NCBI RefSeq assembly: GCF_000455325.1
Contig: NZ_HG322951.1
Location: forward strand, 255,411-319,410
Direction of reading: 5' to 3'
DNA from: Mycolicibacterium septicum DSM 44393
Lineage (GTDB): Bacteria; Actinomycetota; Actinomycetes; Mycobacteriales; Mycobacteriaceae
DNA: 64,000 bases
The notes below the pieces were generated by a model. It did not search any database, was not told the origin of the DNA, and saw only the letters and a program-made list of their open reading frames with translations. Shown here in pieces: positions 15,476 through 24,126 of this stretch. Made by a program: the position numbers and the translations under genes. Within the stretch, counting starts at the first letter, position 1, and each line of letters begins with the position of its first letter.

Positions 15476-16868
15476 TCGATCGTTCCTTCCACCAGGCCAC
15501 AGCGACATCGGCCAGCAGGAAAGCCACCAGGCTCAACCCGAACAGCGGGAGGGACCACCCGATGACGGCCGCCACGGCGACGATCGCCACGCCGCCCCAG
15601 GGCGGTAGCTGCCGCAGCGCGCCGCGCAGCGGCGCCCGGCCCACGGCCCAGGCCGAACCACGCGTGGGCCTGCGCTGCCACCACATTCGGTAGCCGCGCA
15701 CGATGACGGTGATCAGCCCAACCATCGTGATCGCCAGCACGATCTGGTTGGCAATACCGAACAGCAGGCCCATATGGGCGTCGATCGTCCAGTCCGTGAG
15801 CTTGGCCAGCAACGGCCACTGCGCCAGGTTCACCCGATCGGTCACCGCCCCGGTTTCAGGGTCGACCGCGATCGCGTCGGCACGGGTGGGCCAATCACGT
15901 TTGCGCTCGGCGACTTTCCAGGCCTCACCGGCTTCGGCCGGCGGGTACAGCCACATCGGGCCGCGCAGCCCCGCCTGTTCGGCGGTCCGCAGCACGGTAT
16001 CGGCGCCGCGCACCTCGGACTGGCCGCCGTGCTGCCCGTGGTGTGCCACCTCCGGCGCCGGGGTCCCGGACAGCGCGGTGTCCACGGCGGGCGCCGTGGT
16101 GTTCAGCCGTGCCTGGATGCTGTTGACGGTCTCGCCCCCGTAACGGGACCAGGTGATACCCGAAACCGACAGCGCCAACAGGACGGCCACGATCCACACG
16201 CCCACCGCACCGTGCCAGGACAGCGTGCGTCGACGGCCCGAGGCCGTCCGGTCGGGCAGAACCAGATCGCGCATCGCCCGGTTCTCCCGGCGCCGCATGA
16301 CCCACAGGGCCAGCCCGGCCAGTGCGATCACCCACATCCAGCTGGCGGCCAGTTCGCTGTAGTTGCGGCCGAACGCCCCGAGATGCAGGTTGCGGTGCAG
16401 CTCGTCGAACCAGGCCCGCATCGGCATCCACTGTCCGTAGGTGGTCAGCGCCCCGCGCACCTCGCCGGTGTAGGGGTCGACGAACACCGTGCGCGAGTAG
16501 TCCGGCGGGACGTCCTTGAATTCCGGACCCACCAGCAGGCTGATCTGGGTGGTCTCGTCAGGGGCCGCGGGCGGGCGGATGCTCTCCACCGTGCCTTCGG
16601 GATGGGCATGGCGCGCCGCGGCCAGCTGGTCGGCCAGCGGCAGCCGCTCGGTCCCGACCTGCGCGACCGTCAGCTCGTGCCGGTAGACGAAGGTGTCGAT
16701 CTGCGGGATCAGCGCGTAGAGCAGACCGGTGACGGCCGCGATCAGGATGAACGGACCGACGAATACGCCGGCGTAGAAGTGCAGCCGCACCAGAAGTGGG
16801 CGGATGGAGTGGGACTTGACGGGCGGAGGGGACTCGTCGCGTAGTTGATCGTCAGGGGTGATGGTCAT
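15468..16868 (-). CDS. PepSY-domain membrane protein (PepSY_TM/PiuB-like)
   Basis: 466 residues from ATG 16868. It has four predicted membrane segments: LHFYAGVFVGPFILIAAVTG; SWMWVIALAGLALWVM; VWIVAVLLALSVSGITW; and a C-terminal pair around QIVLAITMVGLITVIV and VAIVAVAAVIGW. PepSY-like extracytoplasmic regions lie between them. Conserved histidines in HRNLHLGAFG and DAHMGLLFG are typical of PepSY-associated membrane reductase-like proteins linked to iron-siderophore or copper handling. A His/Gly stretch (HHGQHGG) may bind copper. Its stop overlaps the PCuAC gene, arguing for joint function. Confidence 0.85.
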   Translation of the reverse strand: MTITPDDQLRDESPPPVKSHSIRPLLVRLHFYAGVFVGPFILIAAVTGLLYALIPQIDTFVYRHELTVAQVGTERLPLADQLAAARHAHPEGTVESIRPPAAPDETTQISLLVGPEFKDVPPDYSRTVFVDPYTGEVRGALTTYGQWMPMRAWFDELHRNLHLGAFGRNYSELAASWMWVIALAGLALWVMRRRENRAMRDLVLPDRTASGRRRTLSWHGAVGVWIVAVLLALSVSGITWSRYGGETVNSIQARLNTTAPAVDTALSGTPAPEVAHHGQHGGQSEVRGADTVLRTAEQAGLRGPMWLYPPAEAGEAWKVAERKRDWPTRADAIAVDPETGAVTDRVNLAQWPLLAKLTDWTIDAHMGLLFGIANQIVLAITMVGLITVIVRGYRMWWQRRPTRGSAWAVGRAPLRGALRQLPPWGGVAIVAVAAVIGWSLPLFGLSLVAFLLADVAVAWWKERSNV

Positions 16869-16936
16869 GGAAATGCCTTCGCGGAAAAGATCTTGAGAAC
16901 ACCGGAACAGTGCGCGCGGGCGCACAAACGGGTAAC

Positions 16937-16957
16937 AGCCCGTCAGTTCGACGGGCT
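16937..16957 (-). terminator. Hairpin after the His-rich membrane-protein gene
   Basis: AGCCCGT and ACGGGCT form a perfect 7-bp stem with a 7-base loop, followed on the minus strand by a T-richer stretch. It lies 20 bases past the stop of the gene at 16977-17519 and ahead of the PepSY gene. It may end that transcript and separate it from the PepSY-PCuAC-DyP operon. Confidence 0.45.
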
Positions 16958-16976
16958 CAGAATGAAGAGGTGGGCG

Positions 16977-17519
16977 TCAGCCGACCGTGCCGGGCACCGC
17001 CGGCGGTGCCCGCATCCCCAGGCCGGCGTGCAGCAGAACAGGCCGCGCCACAACCACATTCGACGGCCACCAGAGCTCACGCACCAACGGGCGGATCCGG
17101 GCGGTTGCGAAGATCCGCAACCAGGACAGCACCGAGGCGCCGACCACGAACAGGTACTCGGCCATGCCGATCACCAAACCGAGGCCCACCGCGGCCGCGG
17201 CGTGCATCCCGATCATGGGTGCGGTGAGAAGCGATGCCCCGTGATGGTGCCCGCCGGACATCGCCAGTGCGAAGTGACCGAGTAGCTGCCCGGCGCCCAG
17301 GCCCGCGATGAGCAGACCGGTCTTGACCGGGGGCGTCTGCGGGTTCAGGCCACCCACGGCGGCACCGAGCGCCGCGCACAGCAGCAACAGCACGATGAGC
17401 GGGCTGCTCGTCGGGGCCATCCCGCCGGCCGCGGTGTGTGCGACCGTTGCGGTGAGTGCCGAGCACGCGCCGACCAGACCACCGCGCAGACGCGCGGCGT
17501 GCTTGGCTGACGTGCTCAC
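16977..17519 (-). CDS. Integral membrane protein with a His cluster
   Basis: 180 residues with about four membrane helices (around residues 12-32, 40-60, 66-88, 103-130). GHFALAMSGGHHHGASLL puts five histidines near a membrane face, suggesting copper or other metal contact. I do not recognise an enzyme motif. It precedes the PepSY-PCuAC-DyP operon on the same strand, 108 bases upstream of the PepSY start, with a hairpin between. Actinobacterial copper loci often carry similar small polytopic proteins. The start is GTG 17519 (MSTSAKHAARLRGG). Confidence 0.75.
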   Translation of the reverse strand: MSTSAKHAARLRGGLVGACSALTATVAHTAAGGMAPTSSPLIVLLLLCAALGAAVGGLNPQTPPVKTGLLIAGLGAGQLLGHFALAMSGGHHHGASLLTAPMIGMHAAAAVGLGLVIGMAEYLFVVGASVLSWLRIFATARIRPLVRELWWPSNVVVARPVLLHAGLGMRAPPAVPGTVG

Positions 17520-17581
17520 CTGCGGAACCTTACCGTGCGGCCTGAGCTGGGCTTCCGGCGTCGGGCCCTAGAGTTGGCGCG

Positions 17582-18217
17582 GTGGGTGGCCGGGCATATG
17601 AGCAGTACGACGTGATCGCCGACGAGTACGCCCGGACGTTCGCCGGCGAGTTCGAATCCCGCCCCTTCGATCGTGCGGTCCTGCGGTCCTTCGCGGACCT
17701 GGCGGTCCGGTCCGGCGGTACGAGCGCCCTCGATGTGGGATGCGGGCCCGGGGAGGCCGCCGCCGAGCTGGCTTCCTGCGGGTTGCGCACCGAAGGTGTC
17801 GACGGATCCGCGGCGATGATCGCCCTGGCCAGGCAACAGTGGCCGGAGGTGCGGTTTCACACCGCCGACATGTTCGACCTCCCGTTCGAGCCGGGGACCT
17901 TCGATGCGGTGTGCGCCTGGTACTCGATCATCCACACTCCCGCCGAGGCACTGCCTGAGCTGTTCACCGGGTACCGCCGGGTCCTGACCGATCCGGGCTG
18001 GTTGCTGCTGGGTTTCCAGACCGACGGCGAGACGGCGGTCTACGACCACGCGTTCGGCCGGGATGTGGCGTTGACGTTCCTCCGCCACGACATCGCCCCG
18101 GTATGCGCGGCGCTTCAGGCATCGGGCTTCACCGTGTACGCGACGACCAAGCGGGCGCGTCAGGCGCAACTGGATGAACCCACCGCCCAGGCCATGGTCA
18201 TCGCGCACACGTCGTAA
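17582..18217 (+). CDS. Class I SAM-dependent methyltransferase
   Basis: 211 residues with the SAM-binding motif I ALDVGCGPGEAAAEL at about residues 50-64, then VDGSAAMIALARQ (motif post I) and a FDAVCAWYSIIH motif IV. The fold is the UbiE/COQ5-like class I group; no specific substrate can be read. The GTG at 17582 is the start. A strong hairpin follows the stop immediately, so the gene is probably monocistronic. It is convergent to nothing and lies between the copper locus and the ArsR pair. Confidence 0.83.
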   Translation: MGGRAYEQYDVIADEYARTFAGEFESRPFDRAVLRSFADLAVRSGGTSALDVGCGPGEAAAELASCGLRTEGVDGSAAMIALARQQWPEVRFHTADMFDLPFEPGTFDAVCAWYSIIHTPAEALPELFTGYRRVLTDPGWLLLGFQTDGETAVYDHAFGRDVALTFLRHDIAPVCAALQASGFTVYATTKRARQAQLDEPTAQAMVIAHTS

Positions 18218-18251
18218 CCGCGAGCGACCCCAAATGGTCGCAGTTTCGCGG
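18218..18251 (+). terminator. Two-part hairpin directly after the methyltransferase stop
   Basis: CCGCGA-GCGACC and GGTCGC-AGTT-TCGCGG fold into two stacked 6-bp stems around the loop CCAAAT with a 4-base bulge. The first base follows the TAA stop directly. It lacks a long U-tract but is strong and positioned as an intrinsic terminator. Confidence 0.6.
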
Positions 18252-18295
18252 CGTGTTGCGTACAGACACGGTCGGTCGCGGTGCAAGGTTCAGTC

Positions 18296-18325
18296 TTGAC
18301 TTATATAAGTAACAACTTCTACTCT
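18296..18325 (+). promoter_or_regulatory. Promoter with embedded palindrome before the ArsR gene
   Basis: TTGACT (18296-18301) is a good -35 element. A plausible -10 is TACTCT or TCTACT at 18318-18325, 16-18 bases downstream. The perfect palindrome ACTTATATAAGT (18299-18310) lies in the spacer, an ideal place for an ArsR dimer. The transcript would start just before the GTG at 18333, so the mRNA may be nearly leaderless. Confidence 0.65.
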
Positions 18326-18332
18326 GGGTCCC

Positions 18333-18686
18333 GTGCACGCCTTCGACATCCTCGGAGACCCGGTGCGCAGGCGGATCCTCGAGCTCATCCAGACGGGTGA
18401 GATGTCATCCGGTGCCATCACCGACGTGATCCGAGCCGAGTTCGAGATCAGCCAGCCTGCGGTTTCGCAACACCTCAAGGTGTTGCGGGACAACGGTTTC
18501 GCGAGCGTTCGAGCTGAGGGCACCCGCCGGCTGTACAGCGTCGACACCGCGCCGCTGCGCGAGGTCGACCAGTGGCTGGAGCGGTTCCGGCGCAACTGGA
18601 CACCGCACCTGGATGCCCTGGCGACCGAGATCGCGCGCGGCAAACGTGAACGAAGAAGAACCACGAACAAGGAGGCTTCCCCGTGA
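18333..18686 (+). CDS. ArsR-family regulator paired with an SRPBCC protein
   Basis: 117 residues; the winged HTH spans about residues 5-80 with ISQPAVSQHLKVLRDNGF as the recognition helix and EGTRRLYSV as the wing. No CxC metal site is present, so it is not a metal sensor of the SmtB/ArsR type. ArsR proteins of this group are commonly coupled to START/SRPBCC proteins, and the stop overlaps the SRPBCC start as GTGA. It probably represses its own operon through the ACTTATATAAGT palindrome. Confidence 0.87.
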   Translation: MHAFDILGDPVRRRILELIQTGEMSSGAITDVIRAEFEISQPAVSQHLKVLRDNGFASVRAEGTRRLYSVDTAPLREVDQWLERFRRNWTPHLDALATEIARGKRERRRTTNKEASP

Positions 18687-19318
18687 TCGACGTCCAACAC
18701 CAGCTCAACGCAGTCCGCCGCAGCGTGGGCCGCAAGACGTTCGAGGCCCGTGAGGCGCGCGTCGTGAGCGTCAGCCAGACCTACGACACCGACGCCGCCG
18801 ACCTGTGGGATGCCTGCACCAGCATCGAACGGATCCCCCGCTGGTTCCTGCCGGTCACGGGCGACCTGCAGCTGGGAGGCCGTTTCCAGCTGGAAGGGAA
18901 CGCGTCCGGCGAGGTGCTGAGCTGCGATCCGCCGCGCTCGTTCACGACCACATGGGAGGCCATGGGGGCGACCAGCTGGGTCGAGGTCACCATCACCGCC
19001 GCGGGTGAGGACCGGGCCACCTTCACGCTGGACCACATCATGCACTCCGGCGACGACGACGAGTTCTGGTTGCAGTTCGGACCGGGAGCGGTCGGAGTCG
19101 GTTGGGACTCGGCACTTCTCGGCCTGGCCGGATACCTCGTTGGCGGTGACCGCATCACGCCGGAGGAGGGCGCGGCGTGGGCGGCCGGCGAGGAGGGCCG
19201 TGGCTTCATGACCACGGCGAGTGAACTCTGGTACCAGGCGGACCTGGCGGCCGGCGAGGATCCGGCACAGGCCCGCGCCGCGGCAGATCGCACCGCCGAG
19301 GCCTACACCGCGAGCTGA
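18683..19318 (+). CDS. SRPBCC/AHSA1-domain protein
   Basis: 211 residues. The helix-grip fold pattern is visible: [57 protein letters not shown], then the C-terminal helix. AHSA1-like proteins bind hydrophobic ligands and sit in operons with ArsR regulators. The GTG overlaps the ArsR stop (GTGA). The last 50 residues after YLVGGDR extend beyond the minimal domain and are helical and acidic. The ligand is unknown. Confidence 0.85.
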   Translation: MIDVQHQLNAVRRSVGRKTFEAREARVVSVSQTYDTDAADLWDACTSIERIPRWFLPVTGDLQLGGRFQLEGNASGEVLSCDPPRSFTTTWEAMGATSWVEVTITAAGEDRATFTLDHIMHSGDDDEFWLQFGPGAVGVGWDSALLGLAGYLVGGDRITPEEGAAWAAGEEGRGFMTTASELWYQADLAAGEDPAQARAAADRTAEAYTAS

Positions 19319-19374
19319 CCTGGGCCGACGCGACGCGATGGGGCCCAGCCATGCCGCCGCCGTACCCTGTCGTT

Positions 19375-19860
19375 GTGCCCGACCTCCACCCGAACCTGAC
19401 CGTGCTGGCTCCGCTGCTCGGTACCTGGGCCGGTCCCGGCGCCGGTGAGTATCCGACGATCGAATCGTTCGAGTACCTCGAAGAGATCACCTTCGGCCAC
19501 GTCGGCAAGCCGTTCCTGGCCTACAGCCAGCGCACCAGGGCACGCGACGACGGCCGGCCGCTGCACGCCGAGACCGGATATCTCCGGGTCCCGGCACCCG
19601 GCCGGGTCGAGTGGGTGCTCGCGCATCCGACCGGCATCACCGAGATCCAGGAGGGCACGGTGCGCGTCGTCGACGGGCGCATCGACCTCGACCTTTCCGC
19701 GACCACCATCGGGCTGACCGCGTCGGCCAAAAATGTTGCGGCACTGTCGCGTTCCGTCCGGGTCGCCGGAGACCAACTGACCTACGACCTGCAGATGGGC
19801 GCCGTCGGACAGCCACTGCAGCACCACCTTTCCGCGACCCTGACCAGGAAGAGCGAATGA
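19375..19860 (+). CDS. Nitrobindin-type heme-binding beta-barrel protein
   Basis: 161 residues from GTG 19375; the in-frame ATG at 19351 adds eight residues. The family signature is clear: [61 protein letters not shown] carries the proximal heme histidine. Nitrobindins bind ferric heme and isomerise peroxynitrite to nitrate. The protein closely resembles M. tuberculosis Rv2717c in pattern. Its stop overlaps the serine hydrolase start (ATGA), an unusual partner. Confidence 0.87.
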   Translation: MPDLHPNLTVLAPLLGTWAGPGAGEYPTIESFEYLEEITFGHVGKPFLAYSQRTRARDDGRPLHAETGYLRVPAPGRVEWVLAHPTGITEIQEGTVRVVDGRIDLDLSATTIGLTASAKNVAALSRSVRVAGDQLTYDLQMGAVGQPLQHHLSATLTRKSE

Positions 19861-21101
19861 GCCAACAAGCGCCGACCGGCAAGATCGCCCTCCCCTCCGA
19901 CCTGGACGCCGTCACCGACATCGGCGACGAGGACCGTTCGGAGATCGACCCGAGGGCCGTCGAGCGGATCTGGGAATCCGTCCGGTACTGGTACGGGGCC
20001 GGCCTGCACCCGGCCATCCAAGTGTGCTTGCGGCGCAACGGAAAAACCGTGCTGAACCGCGCGATCGGCCACGGCTGGGGCAACGGCCCCGACGATGCGC
20101 CGGACGCCGAGAAGATTCCGGTCACCACCGCGACCCCGTTCTGCGTCTACTCGGCGGCCAAGGCGATCAGTACGACCGTGGTCCACATGCTCGTCGAGCA
20201 GGGACATTTCTCCCTCGACGACCGGGTCTGCGACTACCTGCCGAACTACACCAGCCACGGCAAGGACCGCACCACGATCCGGCACGTGATCACCCACAGC
20301 GCCGGCGTGCCGATCCACACCGGACCGCGGCCCGATGTCACCCGCGTGGACGACAGCGAGTACACCCGTGAGCAACTCGCCCTGCTCAAACCGGTGTACC
20401 GGCCCGGCCTCGTGCACATCTATCACGGTCTGACCTGGGGTCCGCTGGTCCGTGAGATCGTCTCGGCGGCCACTGGCCGCAACATCCGCGACATCCTGGC
20501 CGAGGAGATCCTCGACCCGCTGGGGTTCCGGTGGACCAATTACGGCGTTGCAGCAGAAGAGGTTCCGCTGGTGGCACCCAGCCACGTCACGGGCAAGCCG
20601 CTGCCCGCACCGATCGCCGCGGCGTTCCGGGCCGCCGTGGGCGGGACGCTGGACCGCATCATCCCGCTGAGCAACACCCCGCTGTTCCTGACCAGTGTCA
20701 TCCCGTCGTCGACCACCGTCTCCAACGCCGACGAGCTGTCCCGGTTCGCCGAGATCCTGCGCCGGGGGGGCGAACTCGACGGGGTCCGGATCATGAAGCC
20801 GGAGACGTTGCAGGCCGCGACGGCACCGGCCCGGCGGATGCGACCGGATGTGGCAACCGGGCTCAAGCCGATGCGCTGGGGCACCGGATACATGCTGGGC
20901 GGCAAGCGTTTCGGGCCGTTCGGCCGCAATACCGAGGGCGCGTTCGGGCACACCGGGCTGGTCGACATCGCGGTGTGGGCCGACCCGCAACGCAGCCTGT
21001 CGGCCGCGGTCGTGAGTAGCGGAAAGCCCGGGGCACACCGGGAGGCCAACCGCTATCCCGCGGTGCTGGACCGGATCGCGGCCGAGATTCCGGTCGGCTG
21101 A
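19857..21101 (+). CDS. Serine hydrolase of the class C beta-lactamase/family VIII esterase group
   Basis: 414 residues. The catalytic SxxK is S99-A-A-K102 in VYSAAKAIS. The YxN position is probably YHG in [11 protein letters not shown], and GAFGHTGL near the C-terminus is the HTG motif replacing KTG. This fits esterases such as LipE rather than true beta-lactamases. No signal peptide is seen, so it is probably cytoplasmic. ATG 19857 overlaps the nitrobindin stop. It is convergent with the F420-enzyme gene, with stops one base apart. Confidence 0.85.
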   Translation: MSQQAPTGKIALPSDLDAVTDIGDEDRSEIDPRAVERIWESVRYWYGAGLHPAIQVCLRRNGKTVLNRAIGHGWGNGPDDAPDAEKIPVTTATPFCVYSAAKAISTTVVHMLVEQGHFSLDDRVCDYLPNYTSHGKDRTTIRHVITHSAGVPIHTGPRPDVTRVDDSEYTREQLALLKPVYRPGLVHIYHGLTWGPLVREIVSAATGRNIRDILAEEILDPLGFRWTNYGVAAEEVPLVAPSHVTGKPLPAPIAAAFRAAVGGTLDRIIPLSNTPLFLTSVIPSSTTVSNADELSRFAEILRRGGELDGVRIMKPETLQAATAPARRMRPDVATGLKPMRWGTGYMLGGKRFGPFGRNTEGAFGHTGLVDIAVWADPQRSLSAAVVSSGKPGAHREANRYPAVLDRIAAEIPVG

Positions 21102-21102
21102 G

Positions 21103-21543
21103 TCAGCGCAGCTTCTCCCCGTACGCCCGATCGACGGTCAGCCGCATCAGCACCCGGCGATCGGACACCATCACCGACCGGTACTCATCCCAGTCAGGGT
21201 GCTCCCCCGCCGCGCTGCGGTAGTAGTCGACCAGGGCCTCGACCTCGGGGCCGTGCGGATCGGTACCCGGGCCGGTCAACGTCACCGGCCCTTCGGCGGT
21301 GGCCCAGGCCCAGCCGTCGGCACTGGTCACCTCCAGCGCCGCGCGGGGATCGCGCCGCAGGTTGACGGTCTTGGCGCGGCCTTCGGTCATCGAGACGTAG
21401 ATGACGCCGGCGGCCCGGTCGTAGAACGGTGTCACCGGTGACAGTTGCGGGATCCCGGATGCCTTGATGGTGGCCAACACGCCCAACCGGGCCTCGGCCA
21501 GGAGTTCGTGCGGATCGAACGGGTTAGATGAGGTGGCGGTCAC
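21103..21543 (-). CDS. Rv1155-like F420-binding split-barrel (PPOX class) protein
   Basis: 146 residues. The pattern matches the Rv1155 group: LGVLATIKASGIPQLSPV, EGRAKTVNLRRDPRAALEV, DGWAWATAEGPV and AGEHPDWDEYRSVMV. These proteins bind cofactor F420 and reduce small planar substrates. The GTG at 21543 has GGAGG 12 bases upstream; a TTG at 21555 directly abuts that GGAGG and is less likely. It is divergent from the acyl-CoA carboxylase gene. Its substrate is unknown. Confidence 0.85.
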   Translation of the reverse strand: MTATSSNPFDPHELLAEARLGVLATIKASGIPQLSPVTPFYDRAAGVIYVSMTEGRAKTVNLRRDPRAALEVTSADGWAWATAEGPVTLTGPGTDPHGPEVEALVDYYRSAAGEHPDWDEYRSVMVSDRRVLMRLTVDRAYGEKLR

Positions 21544-21592
21544 ATGTGTGCGCAACCTCCGACCGCACGCCCGCTATTCCAGGAGCCTGCCG

Positions 21593-23140
21593 ATGCCCGA
21601 CGAACCGCTCCGCGACGATCTCGCCGAACTGCTGCGCCGAAGGGCGTTGACGCAGGACGCGGGCCGGCCCGATGCCGTGGCCCGCCGGCACGCGGCAGGG
21701 GGCCGCACCGCGCGGGAGAACATCGCCGACCTGGTCGACGAGGGATCGTTCGTCGAGTACGGGCGGTTCGCGATCGCGGCTCAACGGCAACGTCGCGCCC
21801 TCGACGATCTCGTCGAACGCACGCCCGCGGACGGTCTGCTGGCCGGGACCGCACGGATCGGCGGCGCCGCGTGCGCGGTGCTGTCCTACGACTACACCGT
21901 CCTGGCCGGTACCCAGGGCGCCCTGGGCCACCGTAAGAAGGACCGGCTGTTCGAGATCATCGAGCGGCTGAAGCTGCCGACGGTGTTCTTCGCCGAAGGC
22001 GGCGGCGGACGCCCCGGCGACACCGACATTCCGACGGTCTCGTCCCTGGAGATCCGCGCATTCGCGTTGTGGGCGGGGCTGTCCGGCGTGGTGCCGCGAA
22101 TCGCTGTGGTCAAGGGCAGGTGCTTCGCGGGCAATGCGGTGATCGCCGGTGCGGCCGACCTGATCGTCGCCACCCAGGACAGCTCCATCGGGATGGGTGG
22201 GCCCGCGATGATCGCCGGCGGCGGCCTCGGGGATGTCGCGCCCGACGACGTCGGCCCGATCTCGGTGCAGGCGCGCAATGGTGTGGTCGATGTCGTGGTG
22301 GCCGACGAGGCGGACGCGGTCGCGGCCACCCGGACCTTGATGGGTTACTTCACCGGGCCGGCCGAACCCGGCCCCACTGCCGACCAAACAGCCCTGCGCA
22401 CAATGGTTCCCGAACGCGCCCGGCGCGCCTACCCGGTCGCGCCGATCATCGAGACGCTCACCGATACCGGCTCGGTCACCGTGCTGCGGGAGAAGTTCGC
22501 CCCGGAAATGGTGACGGCCCTGGCCCGCATCGACGGCAGGCCGGTGGGCATCATCGCCAACAACACGACGGTGATGGCCGGTGCCATCACGGCCGCCGCA
22601 TCCGACAAGGCCGCCCGGTTCCTGCAGCTGTGCAACGCATTCGGCCTGCCGGTCGTCTCCCTGGTCGACTGCCCCGGCTACATGGTCGGCCCGGCCGCCG
22701 AGGCCGAAGCCCTGGTGCGGCGCGGTTCACGGCTGCTGATCGCCGGTGCGGCGCTCACGGTGCCGCTGGTCGCGGTGATCCTGCGGCGGGGTTACGGGCT
22801 TGGGGCACAGGCGATGTGCGGGGGCAGCCTGCACGAGCCCCTGCTCACGGTGGCCTGGCCCGGTGCCCACCTTGGCCCGATGGGCCTGGAGGGAGCCGTC
22901 CGCCTGGGCCTGCGGAAGGAACTGGAGGCCATCGCCGACGAGGACGAGCGCGAGCAGGCCGTACGGGCCGCCACCGCGGCGGCCGAGGAGAACGCACGGG
23001 CCCTCAACTCCGCCACGCTGTTCGAGATCGACGATGTCATCGACCCGGCGGAGACCCGGGGGCTGATCGCCGCCACGCTGGCCGCGGCTGCGGAGCACGA
23101 ACGTCCCCCGGCCCGTTCACGGTTCGTCGACACCTGGTGA
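21593..23140 (+). CDS. Acyl-CoA carboxylase carboxyltransferase (beta) subunit
   Basis: 515 residues with two crotonase-like halves. The N-terminal half contains AAGGRTARENIADLVDEGSF and VLAGTQGALGHRKKDRLFEI; the C-terminal half has GIIANNTTVMAGAI, DCPGYMVGP and the second oxyanion-hole region. The family transfers carboxyl from carboxybiotin to acetyl-, propionyl- or longer acyl-CoA. ATG 21593 has AGGAG eight bases upstream. No biotin-carrying alpha subunit is nearby, so it must use a distant one. Assignment to a specific AccD paralogue (AccD2-like?) is not possible from reading alone. Confidence 0.87.
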   Translation: MPDEPLRDDLAELLRRRALTQDAGRPDAVARRHAAGGRTARENIADLVDEGSFVEYGRFAIAAQRQRRALDDLVERTPADGLLAGTARIGGAACAVLSYDYTVLAGTQGALGHRKKDRLFEIIERLKLPTVFFAEGGGGRPGDTDIPTVSSLEIRAFALWAGLSGVVPRIAVVKGRCFAGNAVIAGAADLIVATQDSSIGMGGPAMIAGGGLGDVAPDDVGPISVQARNGVVDVVVADEADAVAATRTLMGYFTGPAEPGPTADQTALRTMVPERARRAYPVAPIIETLTDTGSVTVLREKFAPEMVTALARIDGRPVGIIANNTTVMAGAITAAASDKAARFLQLCNAFGLPVVSLVDCPGYMVGPAAEAEALVRRGSRLLIAGAALTVPLVAVILRRGYGLGAQAMCGGSLHEPLLTVAWPGAHLGPMGLEGAVRLGLRKELEAIADEDEREQAVRAATAAAEENARALNSATLFEIDDVIDPAETRGLIAATLAAAAEHERPPARSRFVDTW

Positions 23141-23144
23141 CTCC

Positions 23145-23651
23145 TCACAGCTCCAGGTACATGATGTGCAACCCGACCAGGCCCTGGGTCCGGGACCGGT
23201 AGGCCCTCGGCACCGTGCCGATGATCCGGAAGCCCAGGTCCTGCCAGAGCGCGACCGCCCGGGTATTCGTCTCGACCACGGCATTGAACTGGATTGCCCG
23301 GTAACCGTTCTCCCGGTGCCAATCGATCACCCACCGCGCCATGGCCCGGCCGGTGCCCCGCGCCGACGAGGCCGGATCGACCATGAAGCTCGCGGTGCCG
23401 ACGTGGTCGCCACGGCCGGGTTTGTTGGGCCCCATCCGCGCGGTGCCGACGATGGCCCCGTCGACCACGGCGACGATGGTGTGCCCGGGCGCGGGAGCCG
23501 GCCAGAGCTCTTGGATCTGCTCGTCGGTCAGGTCATCGGGGTATGTGTAGCTTTCGCCGTCGGCGACGATGGCCCGGAAGAACGGCGCAATCTCGGCGAT
23601 GTCATCGGCCGTGGCGGTACGGATCTCCACGTCCTGACCATACGGCCGCAT
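23145..23651 (-). CDS. GNAT-family N-acetyltransferase
   Basis: 168 residues. VEIRTATADDIAEIAPFFRA opens the GNAT fold. FMVDPASSARGTGRAMARWV is the acetyl-CoA pyrophosphate-binding motif A, and VETNTRAVALWQDLGF is motif B. PRAYRSRTQGLVGLHIMYLE resembles phosphinothricin or small-molecule acetyltransferases. The ATG at 23651 is only 37 bases from the divergent membrane-protein gene; a GTG at 23630 is an alternative start. The substrate is unknown. Confidence 0.83.
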   Translation of the reverse strand: MRPYGQDVEIRTATADDIAEIAPFFRAIVADGESYTYPDDLTDEQIQELWPAPAPGHTIVAVVDGAIVGTARMGPNKPGRGDHVGTASFMVDPASSARGTGRAMARWVIDWHRENGYRAIQFNAVVETNTRAVALWQDLGFRIIGTVPRAYRSRTQGLVGLHIMYLEL

Positions 23652-23656
23652 CGTTG

Positions 23657-23671
23657 ACTACACGCTGTAGT
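23657..23671. promoter_or_regulatory. 15-base palindrome between divergent genes
   Basis: ACTACA and TGTAGT are perfect 6-bp arms around CGC. The site lies in a 37-base divergent gap, so a bound regulator would cover both promoters. TACA-N-TGTA cores are used by several winged-helix repressors, but no regulator gene is adjacent. Confidence 0.5.
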
Positions 23672-23688
23672 AGACGTAGCGTCCCGAC

Positions 23689-24126
23689 ATGCGCAGGTGG
23701 AGTTTCGCCCAGTGGGGACTGCTGATCATCTCGCTGTTCCACGTGGTGCAGGCAATCATCGGTTTCATTGCCGAGCCGAGTTTCGCGATCGGCCCCGACG
23801 CACCGACCACCCCCATTCTCGGCATGGACTACAACGGCTGGCATGCGGTGGCCGGCCTGGCATTGTTCGGGCCCGGCCTGGTGTTGTGCCGGCGAAAATC
23901 CTGGGCCGTGCTCTATCTCCTCCTGGCCGCGGTGGCCGGAGCCCTGCCGGGAATCTGGGCGTTCTTCTCGAACCAGGTGGCCTACGTATTCGCCTTCCCC
24001 AACAACACCACCGACGCCGTCGTGCATCTGGCAACCGCTGCGGTGATGCTGGCCGTGGCAGGTGTGCAGATCTACCGCGATGGCGGGCTGCGCAACTCGC
24101 TGTCCGGGCTAACTCTCAAGCGATGA
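23689..24126 (+). CDS. Small integral membrane protein (DUF4383-like)
   Basis: 145 residues with four hydrophobic helices: around residues 8-27, 48-66, 70-92 and 106-128. NGWHAVAGLALFGPGLVLC and the spacing of helices fit the DUF4383 family of small four-helix actinobacterial membrane proteins of unknown function. No signal peptide is present. The ATG at 23689 is 17 bases downstream of the ACTACA palindrome. Confidence 0.75.
   Translation: MRRWSFAQWGLLIISLFHVVQAIIGFIAEPSFAIGPDAPTTPILGMDYNGWHAVAGLALFGPGLVLCRRKSWAVLYLLLAAVAGALPGIWAFFSNQVAYVFAFPNNTTDAVVHLATAAVMLAVAGVQIYRDGGLRNSLSGLTLKR

Noticed and set aside
19857..21101. True class C beta-lactamase
   Set aside because: It has SxxK, but no signal peptide and an HTG in place of KTG, which fits cytoplasmic family VIII esterases better.
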